The position numbers were made by a program, and so were the translations under genes. This document shows positions 1 to 11,372 of a DNA stretch of 64,000 bases, in pieces. Below the pieces are notes generated by a model, which worked only from the letters and a program-made list of their open reading frames with translations, did not search any database and was not told the origin of the DNA. The stretch is from Trichinella spiralis. Its lineage: Eukaryota; Nematoda; Enoplea; Trichinellida; Trichinellidae. The first letter of the stretch is position 1. Every line of letters begins with the position of its first letter. The DNA lies in assembly GCA_000181795.3 (NCBI GenBank), contig CM012953.1, positions 12,563,394 through 12,627,393 of the forward strand, given 5' to 3'.

Positions 1-625
1 ATCACAACTTGAGAATATGAATAAAAAAATAAACTTCTCTTCTTAAAACCAATTTTCAAGTCAATGATTAAAATTTATTTACATCAGTACCCATTTCAAT
101 TAATTAAATGAAACTTAAAATAACACCATTCACAAGCATTATAATTCAAACATACAAGCATTTATACGATTATTATACAAAGTAGAATATCATTAATATC
201 TTTTAAAAAACATCCTATTCTAACATTCTTTCAAATAAACAAACATTCATATTTTACTATTATTAAACGGCTATATCTATCTATCTATCTATCTATTTAT
301 CATACTTGAACCTCAACATCCTTACAACCTCTTCGTAAACATACGTGTACAATGCATATAACACAATTTTCACATTTTCAATACCAAGTAAGCTTTACTT
401 TATACAACAAGTTCATTTGTTTGCAAATAAATGCACTATTAAATGTAAAGCAAGTTTCTCTAAAAACCATTTCTATTTTTTATCAACCAATAAAAAATCA
501 AATAATTGTACTTGAAACTGATTCCATTATCCAAATGAAAAAAACCAAATCATCTCTTTCAAAACACATGAAAAATATGATTTCAAATTAAGTACTTGAA
601 GTAAACAATTTAAATAACCAAAGCT
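1..625. other. AT-rich non-coding DNA left of the peroxidase gene
   Basis: I see no exon here on either strand. A 79-codon open stretch from 352 has AT-rich composition and no recognisable domain, so I do not call it. A TATC tetranucleotide microsatellite lies at about 273-297. The right part probably holds the end of the peroxidase 3' UTR. Confidence 0.6.
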
Positions 626-688
626 GAAGTTTTACATCAAGAATCCCCAGCCATTGTCTGGTTTATTAGGGATCCTATCACAAACTTC
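626..688 (-). promoter_or_regulatory. SECIS element (form II) of the glutathione peroxidase mRNA
   Basis: Read on the minus strand, a 7-bp lower stem (GAAGTTT with AAACTTC) encloses the SECIS core. The 5' core strand is GTGA and the 3' strand is TGAT, the non-Watson-Crick quartet bound by SBP2. Above it AGGATCC pairs with GGATTCT (one G-T pair). An AA/AAA-rich bulge follows about 11-12 nt after the quartet. CCAG then pairs with CTGG to give the extra mini-stem typical of form II. The hairpin starts 63 nt past the TAA stop. Its place directly downstream of a gene with a TGA at the Sec site makes chance unlikely. Its job would be to recruit SBP2, eEFSec and Sec-tRNA so that TGA at 1401-1403 is read as selenocysteine. 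Confidence 0.92.
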
Positions 689-751
689 AAAATTTACAAT
701 ACCAAACAAATAAAAACGACAAGAATATTCACAGCTGCAACTTTCCAGAAT

Positions 752-1585
752 TTACAGTTCTTTCGATTGATTCAACAGGGCTACTATATCTTTTTCCATG
801 GACTTAAATAGAAAATATTAATTGTACAATGCTTGAAATTAAAAAAAATGAAATAAACTTACGTCAGGATCTTCTTTTGGACCGAAACGTTTTACCGGAT
901 TCCCAGTACGATCAACAAGAAACTTTGTAAAGTTCCATTTTATGAAACTAAAATACAATAACAATGTACAATTGTTCACCTGATAAATATCTTATCATTG
1001 CAGTGCTTGTCAATTTATTTACTTAAATACATTCAAATAAACAAACAGGTGAGATAAAGCCTGCTTATCTGATAAATAAAGTTACCTTCCAAAAGTGCCA
1101 CCTTGTTTCGATTTCAAATAAACCCACAATGGATGGGCATCCTTTCCATTAACGTTAATTTTGGAATACATGTCGAAAGTGACACCATAACGTTCAGTGA
1201 CAAATTTTTTAATTTCAGATTCCGATTTTGGTTCCTTCAAATAGTTTATAATTAGCAAGGAAAAGATAAAAATACATAATACACGTAAACCAAACCTGGC
1301 CTCCAAATTGATTGCATGGAAAAGCGGCAATACGTAACCCATCCCCGTTGTATTTCTGATATAGTGCTTGCAGCTGCGAATAATTCTTGTCAGTTAATCC
1401 TCATTGACTGGCAACATTGACAACAATAACAACGTTGCCCCTCGAACGAGAAAAACAAATTTGCATTATAATAACTACAAAAACAAACAAACAACTTACT
1501 TATATTTGCTCATGGATGTTAAATTGCCGTCAATATCATTCGCTTCAAACTCATAGAATGCAGTTGTCTCTTTTGTCGAAGACAT
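752..1585 (-). CDS. GPX4-like: Selenocysteine-containing glutathione peroxidase (GPX4/phospholipid hydroperoxide type)
   Basis: Five exons (1500-1585, 1296-1440, 1086-1234, 863-947, 752-802) join in phase to 171 residues plus stop, the usual GPX4 length. The motif NVASQ-U-G is encoded with TGA at 1401-1403 (residue 42). The other active-site residues are present: Q77 in FGGQ, and W131 and N132 in [15 protein letters not shown] and the C-terminal MEKDI match the family. The tetramer interface loop of GPX1-type enzymes is absent, which suggests a monomeric phospholipid peroxidase. It would reduce lipid hydroperoxides using thiols. No signal peptide is visible from this ATG, so a cytosolic form is likely; an upstream exon is not excluded. 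A SECIS element follows the stop. C. elegans glutathione peroxidases use Cys here, so a Sec form is notable if this is a nematode. Confidence 0.95.
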
Positions 1586-2297
1586 GCTTGCAAGTGCTGT
1601 ACAAGATGTTAAAAAAAGTGAAATTCGAGGATGTAAAACAGCTCGCGAATAATGACGAATCATCTCAATCGTTATAGCTTAACATTGACAATTTTCAATG
1701 AGAATGCTGGATTTAAAAAAATGATTAATTGTAGAAAGAAAATATTCTCCACTAATAAAATACATGCATTTTATAATTAGTAATTCTGTGCAAAATTATG
1801 ATAGAAAATAAGATCAGTATGAAGCGTTTGCAAATAAAAATGCAAAAAGTTCTATATGATTATTAAATATACCATAATTTGAAATTAATATTCAATGGAA
1901 ATTATAAAGCAATACAGCTATTTCTGCAAAAAAAAGAATGAAACAACATGCAAAAAACAAATATTAAACATTATGCAACATCAACACTACAGTAAGAGAC
2001 TTGTATCAAAATGCGACAATCAAGTAAAAATTGAAAAAATAACAGATTATTTTTTATCGTAAACTATTTTCTTTCAATATTTTTATGGTTTGTAAAATAA
2101 TAAAAATTAAAATCTTTATGAAAACGCAAATAATATTACACCTTAATGTTTCATTTTTCTAATAATTTTTCCACGACAATTTATCTCTTGAATATCTTAT
2201 TTTTTATTCTGCTTTAGGATTGCAGTTCCATATAATATAAAATTGTCCAACCATTTAAACATACTATTTATTGGTTATAAAGAGGAAATCAGTGCAT
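1586..2297. other. Intergenic DNA between peroxidase and tRNA-Val
   Basis: This AT-rich stretch lies upstream of the minus-strand peroxidase gene and should hold its promoter. I see no further exon, repeat array or clear TATA box that I would defend. Confidence 0.5.
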
Positions 2298-2370
2298 GTC
2301 CTTGTAGTGTAGCGGTTATCACGTCTGCTTTACACGCAGAAGGTCCCTGGTTCGAACCCAGGCAAGGACA
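2298..2370 (+). tRNA. tRNA-Val (anticodon TAC)
   Basis: A 73-nt cloverleaf folds fully. The acceptor stem is GTCCTTG with CAAGGAC. The anticodon stem TCTGC/GCAGA closes the loop TTTACAC, giving anticodon TAC. The T arm is CCTGG-TTCGAAC-CCAGG and contains the B box. The A box lies in TAGTGTAGCGG. The discriminator base is A and CCA is not encoded. There is no intron. A T-rich stretch (TTCTTTT) about 15 nt downstream could end Pol III transcription. It reads GTA (Val) codons. Confidence 0.97.
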
Positions 2371-3379
2371 ACTCTTTGATGGTTCTTTTGAATCATTAAA
2401 TAATTCACGAACCAGAGTTTATAAAACTCACTTCAGTATTTGTCAACGATTAAAAATGCTGCAGAACGTTTTATTTTCATTATTATCAAATAAATTCATA
2501 TGAACCAAAGAAGTAAATAAAATGACTTAGTTGTTACTTGAGTATTAATAAATCGTTCAGTTAACCATATATATTAAAATAAAATCAAAATTTGAAATTT
2601 TAGACTTATTTGTTAATAATATTTTTAGCTACAGCAGTTTGTCTTGATTTCTTATATAATTTTTTAGTTAGTTAGATATTCAGTACTTTAGCATTTTTAT
2701 AAGGTAATAAATTGGAAGTTTCGGCAAGAAATTATGTGTATAATTTTGTCTGGCTGAAAACTAACTAAGAAGATTATTACTCTAAATTTATTAGACTATT
2801 CTAAATTGTATTAAAGATCATAAATAACAGTCGTACAAATACTATTGGAAAATAATTACCATATAATAAGTAAAAAAATAATAAAAATTACATTTCAATA
2901 ACAATATGAATGGAAAATGAACAAATGAAAAGTTTGACTGGAATATGAAAGGAACATTAGCAGATTGCATATTACCAGAAAGTACTGATAATTATTTCAG
3001 TGTTGAATAGAAACAGCTCTCCAATTATTCCATGCTTCAGTTAAAAGTGAAGCTTTATTCATCAAAAAAAGCTACTTTTATAATACTTACTTTCCGCTCA
3101 CTTCAGTACAAACGTTTACCCGTTTGTAGGTGAATAATAAATTATACTTGCATTCGTGTTTACATCGCAATGTATACTGTAGGTTACGATGTGTTGTTTA
3201 GCAACGTTGCGTAATTGTTTTTCAAATGCCAGTTGTTCGAAATGTTTATTAAATTTAATGTCTATAAAAATTATCATAATTTTCGAATAATCCGATGCGC
3301 ACGATATGAAGCAGTAGAGTGATGTGTACAATTTAGGTGTTTAGTTGCGAATGTTGACCAATTTTGGTGCGTCGAATCC
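2371..3379. other. Intergenic DNA upstream of the coiled-coil gene
   Basis: AT-rich sequence without a convincing exon on either strand. The last few hundred bases are the likely promoter and 5' UTR of the coiled-coil gene. Nothing else is recognised. Confidence 0.5.
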
Positions 3380-5858
3380 GTGCATCGAATTGGTACAACT
3401 AGACGTGAACTTTTCCGGTTTATGCAAATTTGTTCCGCAATGCCGTGTGCTTTGTGCAATGAATACAGTAGGCGAATTCAGCGTTTGCAATCGGATTTAG
3501 CTGAAAAAGAAAAGCAGCTATCGGTGAGAGATGATAGAATGTCGATTTGTATTTTTATATTTTTCTGTAAATTCATACAGATATTGAATGAAAAAATGAC
3601 AAAACAACGTCTACAGTCGAAAGCGAAATTTCTAAAAATGACAAAACTTCTTTCGCCATCAGAAGGCGTAAGTTGGTCATGAAGTTCATTATTATTATCA
3701 TCTTATATATATTATCGTTGTTGTTATTGATGCTTTGTACAGTCGGTGGTTACTTTACAAAACGGTGATCATGAAACGGTGGAAGAGGAGAGAAAATTGA
3801 ATGATTTGAAAGCAGAATTGGCAAATCTACGTCAACAATTGATCGCCAAAGATAAAGAACTTTCTCAGCATAAGCGTCAGGTTAGCTGCTGTTTAGGTTG
3901 TGTTTACAATTGTCACAGTTTACTTTTGTAGCGGGTTGACAAAAGTACAAGTGCAGCAGCAGTAGCTGATGATGGTTGTGGTACTGATCGGGGTCTGATT
4001 GAAGAATTGCATCGTTGTTATGCGGAAATTAAGCGGAAAAATTTCCAATTGATCCAATTGAACGACGAACTGCGCGATCGTGAAGACGAACTGAACAATT
4101 TGGCCGATCTGTGCCAGGAGAAAGATGAACTGTTGAACGCGAAAGTGACAGCAAATCAAGTAAGCTGTCTTGGTGCTGCAGATTTCAGGGTTGTTGTTTT
4201 TCAACTTGGGAATATTTGCAGATACTTTTGAAGCAGTTGGCTTTGTTGACCAACAAAGAGAAGCAGGATAAATGCATAGAAACGGATTCTTGCCTGTTCG
4301 AAACAATCGAACAGCAGAAACCTTTGAAAAAAACAGTAAATGTTTGTCCACCGGGTAGGCCGGTGGCATTTTACCGCGAAAATGGGCAAATCGATTTGGA
4401 AAACAGCAGCATTGCTACCGATATAACAGACAGCGTTCGTTTGTTGGGGGATAAAAGTGAAGTGCGTAAAATAATTGATTGTGAAAAGTGAATTTTATTA
4501 TTATTTTTTTTAAATGTATCTCAATTTCAGGCAGAAGAGAGGGGCAATTTGGGAACGCTGAATGATCGACTGTCCGGCATGTTGGAAACAATAGGAACTT
4601 TGCAGAATCGATTGGCCGCGCTGGAATCCTCTTGTCCCGATACGGTATCCGAGGAAAAGGTGAAGCTTAAGAAGCGACTGAAACGGGTGACTTTTGATCT
4701 GTCGAGTGATTCACTTCGTGTGGAATTGTTGGACAAAGAGCAGCGGGTAATGTGATCGTTTCTATTTTCGGCAGTAATTTCGAATATTAAATATTCAATA
4801 ATTTGCTTATTATTTTTTGATTTGTTTTTACTTTTTCAATGGACGTTTTTGTGTTCGAATGAATGTATTGTAAAAGTTCCATTTCCAGTTGCAACAAGTG
4901 GAGACGATGTACACGGAATCGATGGTCGAGAATGAAGAATTGCGCATGATCATCAACGATTTGGAGCGTCAACTGGAGGGCAGTTTGAACGGCAGTGAGC
5001 GTGGTAAGTGGATTGTTGAAAATTCAGAAAAAAAAATATATCTTGTGCATAATATATATACGTGCTTGTGCAGCGGACAAAGACGAAGCTTGCGCTTACG
5101 AAGCAGAAATACGAACCGCGGCCGAGGAGAAAGTGAACCAATTGCGCAAACAGTGCAAAGCGAGCTTGTTGAAAGCGAAAGCCGAACAGGCGGTGCGCAT
5201 CAGGCAGTTGGAACAGAACGTCGGTGAATTGTCGGCCGAAGTCGAAAAGCGGGATGTCGAATTGGGGCGGTGTCGAGCTGAACTGCAGCGGTTGGCAGCG
5301 ACCTCTGCCGAGAGGGTAGAGCGCAGCGATTTACTGTGGTGGGGGCGCCGTTTTCGCGATGACGTGGCCAACTTGTCGGCGAAATTCGACTGTTTCGAAC
5401 GGAGTGTCGAACAGGCGTTGGACCATTGCGAAACCCGTCTCGAACGGGAAAAGGCTCGTCTGCACGGTTGGACGTCTGGCAACGAGTGGAAGCGTAGCAG
5501 TAGTAGTAGTTGTTGTTGTTCGACTGATGTGGTCGACTGGAATACTGTAGCCGGTGAAGCCGACCACCAGCACCCTCAGCAGCAGCAGCAGCAGCCTGTA
5601 TTTGCGTCTTTCAATCCGAGGCGGGGTTCGAAATCGAGCCCGCAATTCGAACTGATGACGCAGTCGTTGTCGTTCGACCAACGACGACCGCCCAGCAGCT
5701 TGTCCACGTCGACCACGGCTACGTCGACTTTGGACTGGTCGACTGCGTTCGTGGACAAGCTCGAACAGCTTCGAAAGCTTCACCGCAGTTTGGACCACTT
5801 TTCCATGTTGAGAAACAACACCCACACCAACTCTATTCGTAAAATGAAATTGATATGA
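3380..5858 (+). CDS. Coiled-coil protein of unknown function
   Basis: Eight exons fit in phase: 3380-3523, 3581-3667, 3743-3880, 3932-4159, 4222-4461, 4531-4746, 4889-5003 and 5074-5858. The start is either the ATG at 3380 or the one at 3440, which begins MPCALC. Most of the first two thirds is heptad-rich, charged coiled coil (RLQSDLAEKEKQL, LNDELRDREDELNNL, MIINDLERQLEG, RIRQLEQNVGELSAEVEKRD). The C-terminal part is low complexity, with runs of Ser and Cys, a Gln run near 5578-5595, and Ser/Thr-rich segments. I see no enzyme motif, signal peptide or membrane segment. A structural or centrosome/cytoskeleton role would be usual for such a protein, but that is inference. The last exon is more GC-rich than the introns, and WDR18 follows closely. 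Confidence 0.85.
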
Positions 5859-6183
5859 AAATTTTTTTTTATTCTAAATGATATATTGATACAGTTTTAT
5901 GTGGTTTTAACAGTTTTATTATGGTTTTTTATTTGTCACTCGCTGACTCACTCGCTCTTCTACTGCTGGTCGGATTTTGAGGAATGGTTTCTTCTTTGTT
6001 TGTTTGTTTGTTTGTTGGTTGGTTGGTTTTATTTTTATGAGCATCGTTCTTGGATAAAAAATAAATTGTCATCTGCTGTTGTACTGTTGTTGTTGTTGTT
6101 GTGTGTGAATCTGTAGATATTTTGCAATTTGTTTAATTTTTATTTCATTTTGTTTGTTAAAAGAAAATGAAACCATTTTTCAG

Positions 6184-8171
6184 TATTTAAAAACGGATAA
6201 TACGTCTGGTTTTTCGGTTAATTTGCCCGAGGTAGGCCTCTCAATCTCTCTCTCTGTGTAGTTGATGAAATTCAGGTACATTTTGTTTCAAAATTTCTAT
6301 GTAAATTTTGCAGCTTTTGCTCGTCTGCGCTTCGTCGACCGACAACGATGGAATCGTCGCCGCTTACAACCCACGCAACGGTTCCACGGTGTGGCTGTTG
6401 CGCGGTATGGATTTAATCGACAAACGACCCCAGAAAGCTTTGCTCGTCCACGGCAGTTGTGTCTTCATTTCTTTCACCAACAAGCCGCTGATGCAGGCTT
6501 ACAATCTGAACAACAAAGTCTACATTCGTTTGTTCATTTCTGGTCGGTTTAATATTAAAAACAACTGTTTAAGGCCAAAGCGGGATTGCTTTCTTGTCTC
6601 CAAGGACCGTTGACCGATTTCGCCGTTTCTGCGGATGGAAGTCTATTTTTTGGAGCAATCGACAACTGTTTGTTCACATGGCGGGTAGAGTTGAATTTGA
6701 ATTTCAATTTCAAATTATTTCCATACCGATTCGCTGTTGTGTTTATTTATTTCAATTTCAAGACAACAGACGGCATGGCATTGACGTCCATCGAAGCCCA
6801 TCACAGTTCCATTGTGAAAGTATGCGCTTTGCAAGACAACAGTTTCGTCATCACCGCTAGTCAGGATGGTTTCATCAACGTCTGGAATATTGGCAAGTGA
6901 GTTTGTTTTTTTCTCTTTTTGAAATTTAAAGGAACAAATTTCCATTTTTTCTTCTCTTCTCAGACTTGTCACACCGATGCCTCTTTCCAATGCAGCGCCA
7001 CTGCCGATTATCCGTTGGACTGCCCACCATTTGCCAATAACCGATATGCAAGTTGGAAACGGTGGAATTACCAGCCGAGTCTACAGTACATCATTGGATC
7101 GAACACTGACTGTAGCATGGATTTAATTATTTCAAACAACTGATTGATTCATCTGAACTTTCAGGTGCACAGTTTATTTACTGGCAAATTGGAAATGGAA
7201 ATTCATTTCACTTCGCCACTGACCGCATGCGCGACGGATCTGTCCGACAGTAAAGTGTTCGTTGGATCAAATGTGGGTGAAATTTGGCTACTTTGCTTGT
7301 TTGCCGGAGTAATTTTTCACTTTATTTTTGTCAAAATTATTCAAATATATCTTCCTCAATAGCCTTTGAACAAAACGGTTAATTTTGATCTGTTGGATGA
7401 AAAATATAAATTGGAATTTATCGGTCACAAGTATGTCATTATTATTATTTTGTTGAATTGTTCAACAATTTGCCAATGCTAGATGTCAAGTGACCAGCTT
7501 GACCACTGATATCAGTGGTACACAGCTAGCGTCGGCGGCTTTCGATCTTTCAATTCGTCTGTGGGATGTTTCCAATGGTCAGTGTATGCGAATTATCACT
7601 TTGGAATGTGAGTTTCGTTCGTCACTGTTGAACATCGAATATGATTTTTTTTCTTAATATTAATTTAAGCGACGCCCACTTTTTTGAGCTTTGTTCCAAA
7701 CGTTCCAATGTTCACCAGAGAAATTGAACACGACGACAGTGGACAAGTGATGCTTGTGCACAAATTTGACAGAAACGTCAATCGTGACGCCAACAGCAGT
7801 GTAATCCCGTTACGTCGGCAAGCACATGTTGCTTTGCCAATCGCGGACTTTGGTATCGATGATGATGATGATGATGAGCAACTTTTACAGGTAAAGTCAA
7901 TTAATAGTTTATTTATTTGTGTTAATCAATTGACTGATTGATAGATTAATTAATTAATTAATTAATTAGTAATTTTTCATTTTCTTCTATTCAGCATGAA
8001 CAACAACAGCAAGAAATAGATAAGCTGAAATACCAATTGGATATGTACGTGAAAATTAATAAATCAATGCGAAAAATGGTTTCGGATAAACTTTTCCACA
8101 TTGGAGATGATGACAATGAGGACAGAAATGATGACAATGTTGGACAAAATTCAGGAGAATCACACAGCTGA
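6184..8171 (+). CDS. WDR18: WD40 repeat protein, WDR18/Ipi3 homologue (60S ribosome assembly)
   Basis: Exons resolved in phase: 6314-6517, 6574-6684, 6763-6896, 6964-7111, 7165-7308, 7363-7430, 7483-7607, 7670-7890 and 7995-8171. An earlier exon probably ends at the GAG before 6233, but the true first exon and ATG are not resolved, so 6184 is only an estimate. WD signatures include GFINVWNIG and LSIRLWDVSNG. The order of repeats, the motif TAHHLPITD and a C-terminal helix after an Asp run (seven DDDDDDE-type residues near 7859) match WDR18. The family works with PELP1 and TEX10 (yeast Rix1 complex) in ITS2 processing and late pre-60S maturation in the nucleolus and nucleoplasm. The stop codon at 8169-8171 lies inside the last coding exon of SMPD2 on the other strand. 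Confidence 0.88.
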
Positions 8172-10148
8172 AATTTGTCTTTTTTTCCTTTTCGTAAAAA
8201 AATTATAACAAGAAAATCGTTCCAACTGAATATGCATGCTCGATATGGTCATTTTCAACGCTTTCTCTTCGGAACTGAGACAGACCAGTCCATACCAGAA
8301 AAAGAATCCAATCGATAAAGTTAATAAAAATCGAAATATAATTATCTGAAGGAAATAAATAAAAAAAAGCATCATTATTATTTTCTTTTGAATACGTAAT
8401 TTGAAGCATTTATAGTTGTTTTTTTTACCGGTAAAGTGATGCCCGGCCAGTGCAATTCCACGTCCACTGTCCATATGTACAATGCAAGCGAGAAGAATAA
8501 CCTGAACAGGAAGTATGCCTTATTCTGTTTTACTTTCTGCAAGCCACTTTCGACCACAGGTAGAATGTAGCGCAATTGATTGGCAAAATTGTTTAAATGT
8601 TCGTAAACCTCTCGGTTATTTGACTCCTCTATTCCTGCAGATTAACATAATCAGTGTTTGAAATATATATATATATATATGAAGAATTTTTTTTTAAATA
8701 ATACTTTCTCCATTTCTTGCTATATTAAGGGAAGCGTAAACAGCTGAATGGTCGGAATAGCACAAGTTTGGCTTATTTGGAATACGACAAAGTGTTGGAA
8801 AACATTTATCAACGGCAACTTTTAATGTTCGCTTTTCGTACCAATAAAAAATATAATCTATCCGTTTGCCAGACGATGATGCTTTCGTATAACAATTGTC
8901 CTTAAGGTCGCATGTCAGTCCTTGTTTACATGATCCGTCAGGAGAGTACTGAAATTTATTTTTAAAATTAAAATATGATTTTAAGAAAAAAAATACTGAC
9001 ATCATCTGATCGTTCCAACCAAGCATCTTTCAAACTGGCCGAATGACGAATTAAATCATAACCAAGATCTGTTGGCCGTAAATTCAAATCGCCCATCAAA
9101 ATTGCCATTTCACAATTTTGCATGGTATTTCGCATAAATTGGCCGAGTTCAAAAGCTTGAACAACCCTGTGCGCTAAATAGACATCTTCATCATGATTGT
9201 ATTCGGCATGTATCTGAAAAGGTCATTTTTCGAATTATCAACGTTAATAAAGCGGAAAAAATCAACGTTATCAATTTACTAACGTGCGTAGCATAAACGT
9301 TAATATTTATTCCTGAAAATTGAATTCGACAAAGGCCGACCATTTTCCCACCAAACCAATCACCACGATGAATATGATGCACATAACCATTTAAAGAATA
9401 CCTATGCATCAACGTTTCCAATATTATTCCTTTCGAAAACACACAAACGCCACTACCAGCGTATCCACTATAACATATTTTAGCTTAGTAACCTGTTACT
9501 GCAGTAAAATTTATTCCAATATTAATAATCATAAATTCAAATTGATTTTAAAAAAGTCTTTTCCAATTTTTTCTCATATAATTTATTTAAATTTTAGCAA
9601 GCAGTAAAGAATTATTCTAAAAAATAAGAAAAAATAAAAATTTCAAAACCGTTATTTACAAATGCACGCATTACATTTTTTTAATAATGTTAAAAATATT
9701 TCTCAGTCTTCAATCAATTAAACTTGCATTATTCATTAAAGGTATTACAGTATGCCATAAATGAAAACATTCTATATTCAAACCAAGTAAAACGTTTGAA
9801 ATATAGTTTTTTGCCAATCTCACTTTATAAATTCACCGTTCAACAATATACGTTTAACAGCTACTTACTTATGAAAATAAAAAGAATACGGCATTACGAG
9901 GCGAACGGCATCATGAATCATATTGAAGTCATTTTCTGACCAAATTTCTTGCAGAGACACTATGTCGTATTTTCCAGTAGCAAGTTCTTTTGCTATTTCT
10001 TTTATTCTAACTTTTCTATCAGCGCTGCCAAAAGGAAATGGCAAGGGAATACCCCTGTAAAAAAACTATTAAACCGATACTGATGTTAATGTGAAATAAA
10101 ATACCAGCAGTTCAGAGTAAGCACTCTTAATTGCAGGAAGTCGGTCAT
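8160..10148 (-). CDS. SMPD2: Neutral sphingomyelinase (SMPD2, nSMase1-like)
   Basis: Seven exons join in phase: 10105-10148, 9869-10054, 9284-9467, 9001-9213, 8705-8948, 8429-8634 and 8160-8345. The product is 420 residues; human SMPD2 has 423. It is an endonuclease/exonuclease/phosphatase-fold Mg-dependent enzyme: RVLTLNCWGIP at the start, the metal Glu in SLQEIW, the Asp/Asn in MGDLNLRP, and the catalytic DH in YSDHSAV. Two hydrophobic helices near the C-terminus match the membrane anchors of the family. It hydrolyses sphingomyelin to ceramide and phosphocholine at inner membranes. The start ATG gives MTDFLQLRVL directly before the conserved core. The gene is divergent from TMEM70. Its last 12 coding bases overlap the end of WDR18. 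Confidence 0.95.
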
Positions 10149-10685
10149 GTGGAATTCTTCAATAATATCTGTAACAAATATTTTGTTATATACTCCGTTT
10201 AAACAGTTTAACTTTAAAAGTTACTTTAAAATTGAATTATTCGTTTAAAAATGAAATAATGCAGCTGTTCACCTGATGAAAGAGCAATCAATTTTTTTTA
10301 CAAACAACGAAGCGGATTGTCAAGTTGGGAACAAAACTTGACGAGACGTGTGTAGTGTAAATGAATGTTCGTTCATAAGGACAAATGTTCGGTCATTATG
10401 AAATTAAATAATTCAGATTAAAATTATTAATTTAGGTCTAACAAACTAAATTTTAATAAATAAATTATAGTAGATTAATTTGTAAATTTGGATTTTCAGG
10501 TTTTCATGAATTATTCTTCAACTGAATCTAGTAATATTTGTGTGTTACGTGATATAACAAAAAATTATATGCTTTTCCAGTTTTCTCCCTTAAAAAAGTA
10601 TACTGTAGTCTCAACTGAAATCTTTCTACCTTTATTTTAGACAATAATCTGAAAAGATTCCATCGATGCCGTTGCACTGGAAACA
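10149..10685. promoter_or_regulatory. Shared upstream region of SMPD2 and TMEM70
   Basis: The 537 bases between two divergently read start codons must hold both 5' UTRs and promoters, unless one lies further away. I see no canonical TATA box in a defensible place and no other exon. A candidate acceptor (TTTTAG near 10640) could belong to a TMEM70 5' UTR intron. Confidence 0.5.
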
Positions 10686-11372
10686 ATGGCAGCAATAGCT
10701 AATGCAATCTTTGTTTCAAGACGGTTTAAATCCATTCGAGTAATGAATATTTGGTATGTAGCATTAAAATTTCGACCAGCGTTGCCAATTTACCATATGA
10801 ATGCAATGCTTAAAACGAGCTGTTTGAATTCAAATAAATACCCCTTTAACAAAGGAGAACGAGAAAGCTTAGGAAAGTTAGTATATTCATCTGGCTCAAT
10901 GAGGAATTTGATACGCGGGGTGAAATTGTTTTCTTTGCTCACAACAACTGTAGCTTTTGGAATGCAGCCAATGATTTGGCACGACATGTTTGTTCATGAT
11001 GACAGAAGTGCTTTGCTTACTACTCTTACGTTGAGCTTTTTGTCATTCTCAGTGATGTGCTCTCCACTTTTGTTAAACCTTCTCACCAAAAGGTACGTCA
11101 TTTGCATGTATCATGATGAAAAACAACAACTGTTCAGTGTTATGACGTATAATATTTTTGCTTGGCCACGAATTATCCAGTTCAAATTTGAAGATATCAA
11201 AGCGTTTGATTCACCGATTTTGGCTAACCTGTTAGTCGACTCTTATCCGTTGCTGATGATATCAACAAATTTCACCGATCAATACGTGCTTGAAAAGTTT
11301 CTGCCATTGTTAGGCGAAGAAGAAGAAACGCCAAAACGCAAAGTAGATGATGATGAAGATGGTTTGGTTTAA
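10686..11372 (+). CDS. TMEM70: TMEM70 homologue, mitochondrial ATP synthase/complex I assembly factor
   Basis: A single exon of 228 codons. The N-terminal 50 residues are basic and Ser/Arg-rich, as in a mitochondrial targeting sequence. The conserved core begins at LVYSSGSMRNLIRGVKLFS (about residue 66) and has two membrane segments joined by a short loop (about 77-98 and 110-130). It is followed by RYVICMYHDE, the matching position of the TMEM70 motif GYVIRLYHE. The family helps assemble the c-ring of ATP synthase in the inner membrane. The tail is acidic then basic (GEEEETPKRK). An AATAAA signal lies 19 nt past the stop at 11391. The ATG at 10686 is the first in frame; no upstream coding exon is seen. 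Confidence 0.88.
   Translation: MAAIANAIFVSRRFKSIRVMNIWYVALKFRPALPIYHMNAMLKTSCLNSNKYPFNKGERESLGKLVYSSGSMRNLIRGVKLFSLLTTTVAFGMQPMIWHDMFVHDDRSALLTTLTLSFLSFSVMCSPLLLNLLTKRYVICMYHDEKQQLFSVMTYNIFAWPRIIQFKFEDIKAFDSPILANLLVDSYPLLMISTNFTDQYVLEKFLPLLGEEEETPKRKVDDDEDGLV

Noticed and set aside
352-591. 79-codon open stretch on plus
   Set aside because: AT-driven composition, no domain, no splice or promoter support.
1401-1403. TGA taken as a nonsense mutation in the peroxidase
   Set aside because: Position, intact downstream exons and a SECIS element all fit selenocysteine instead of decay.
1417-1677. Plus-strand open frame over the peroxidase gene
   Set aside because: It is the antisense shadow of exons 1 and 2 of the glutathione peroxidase.
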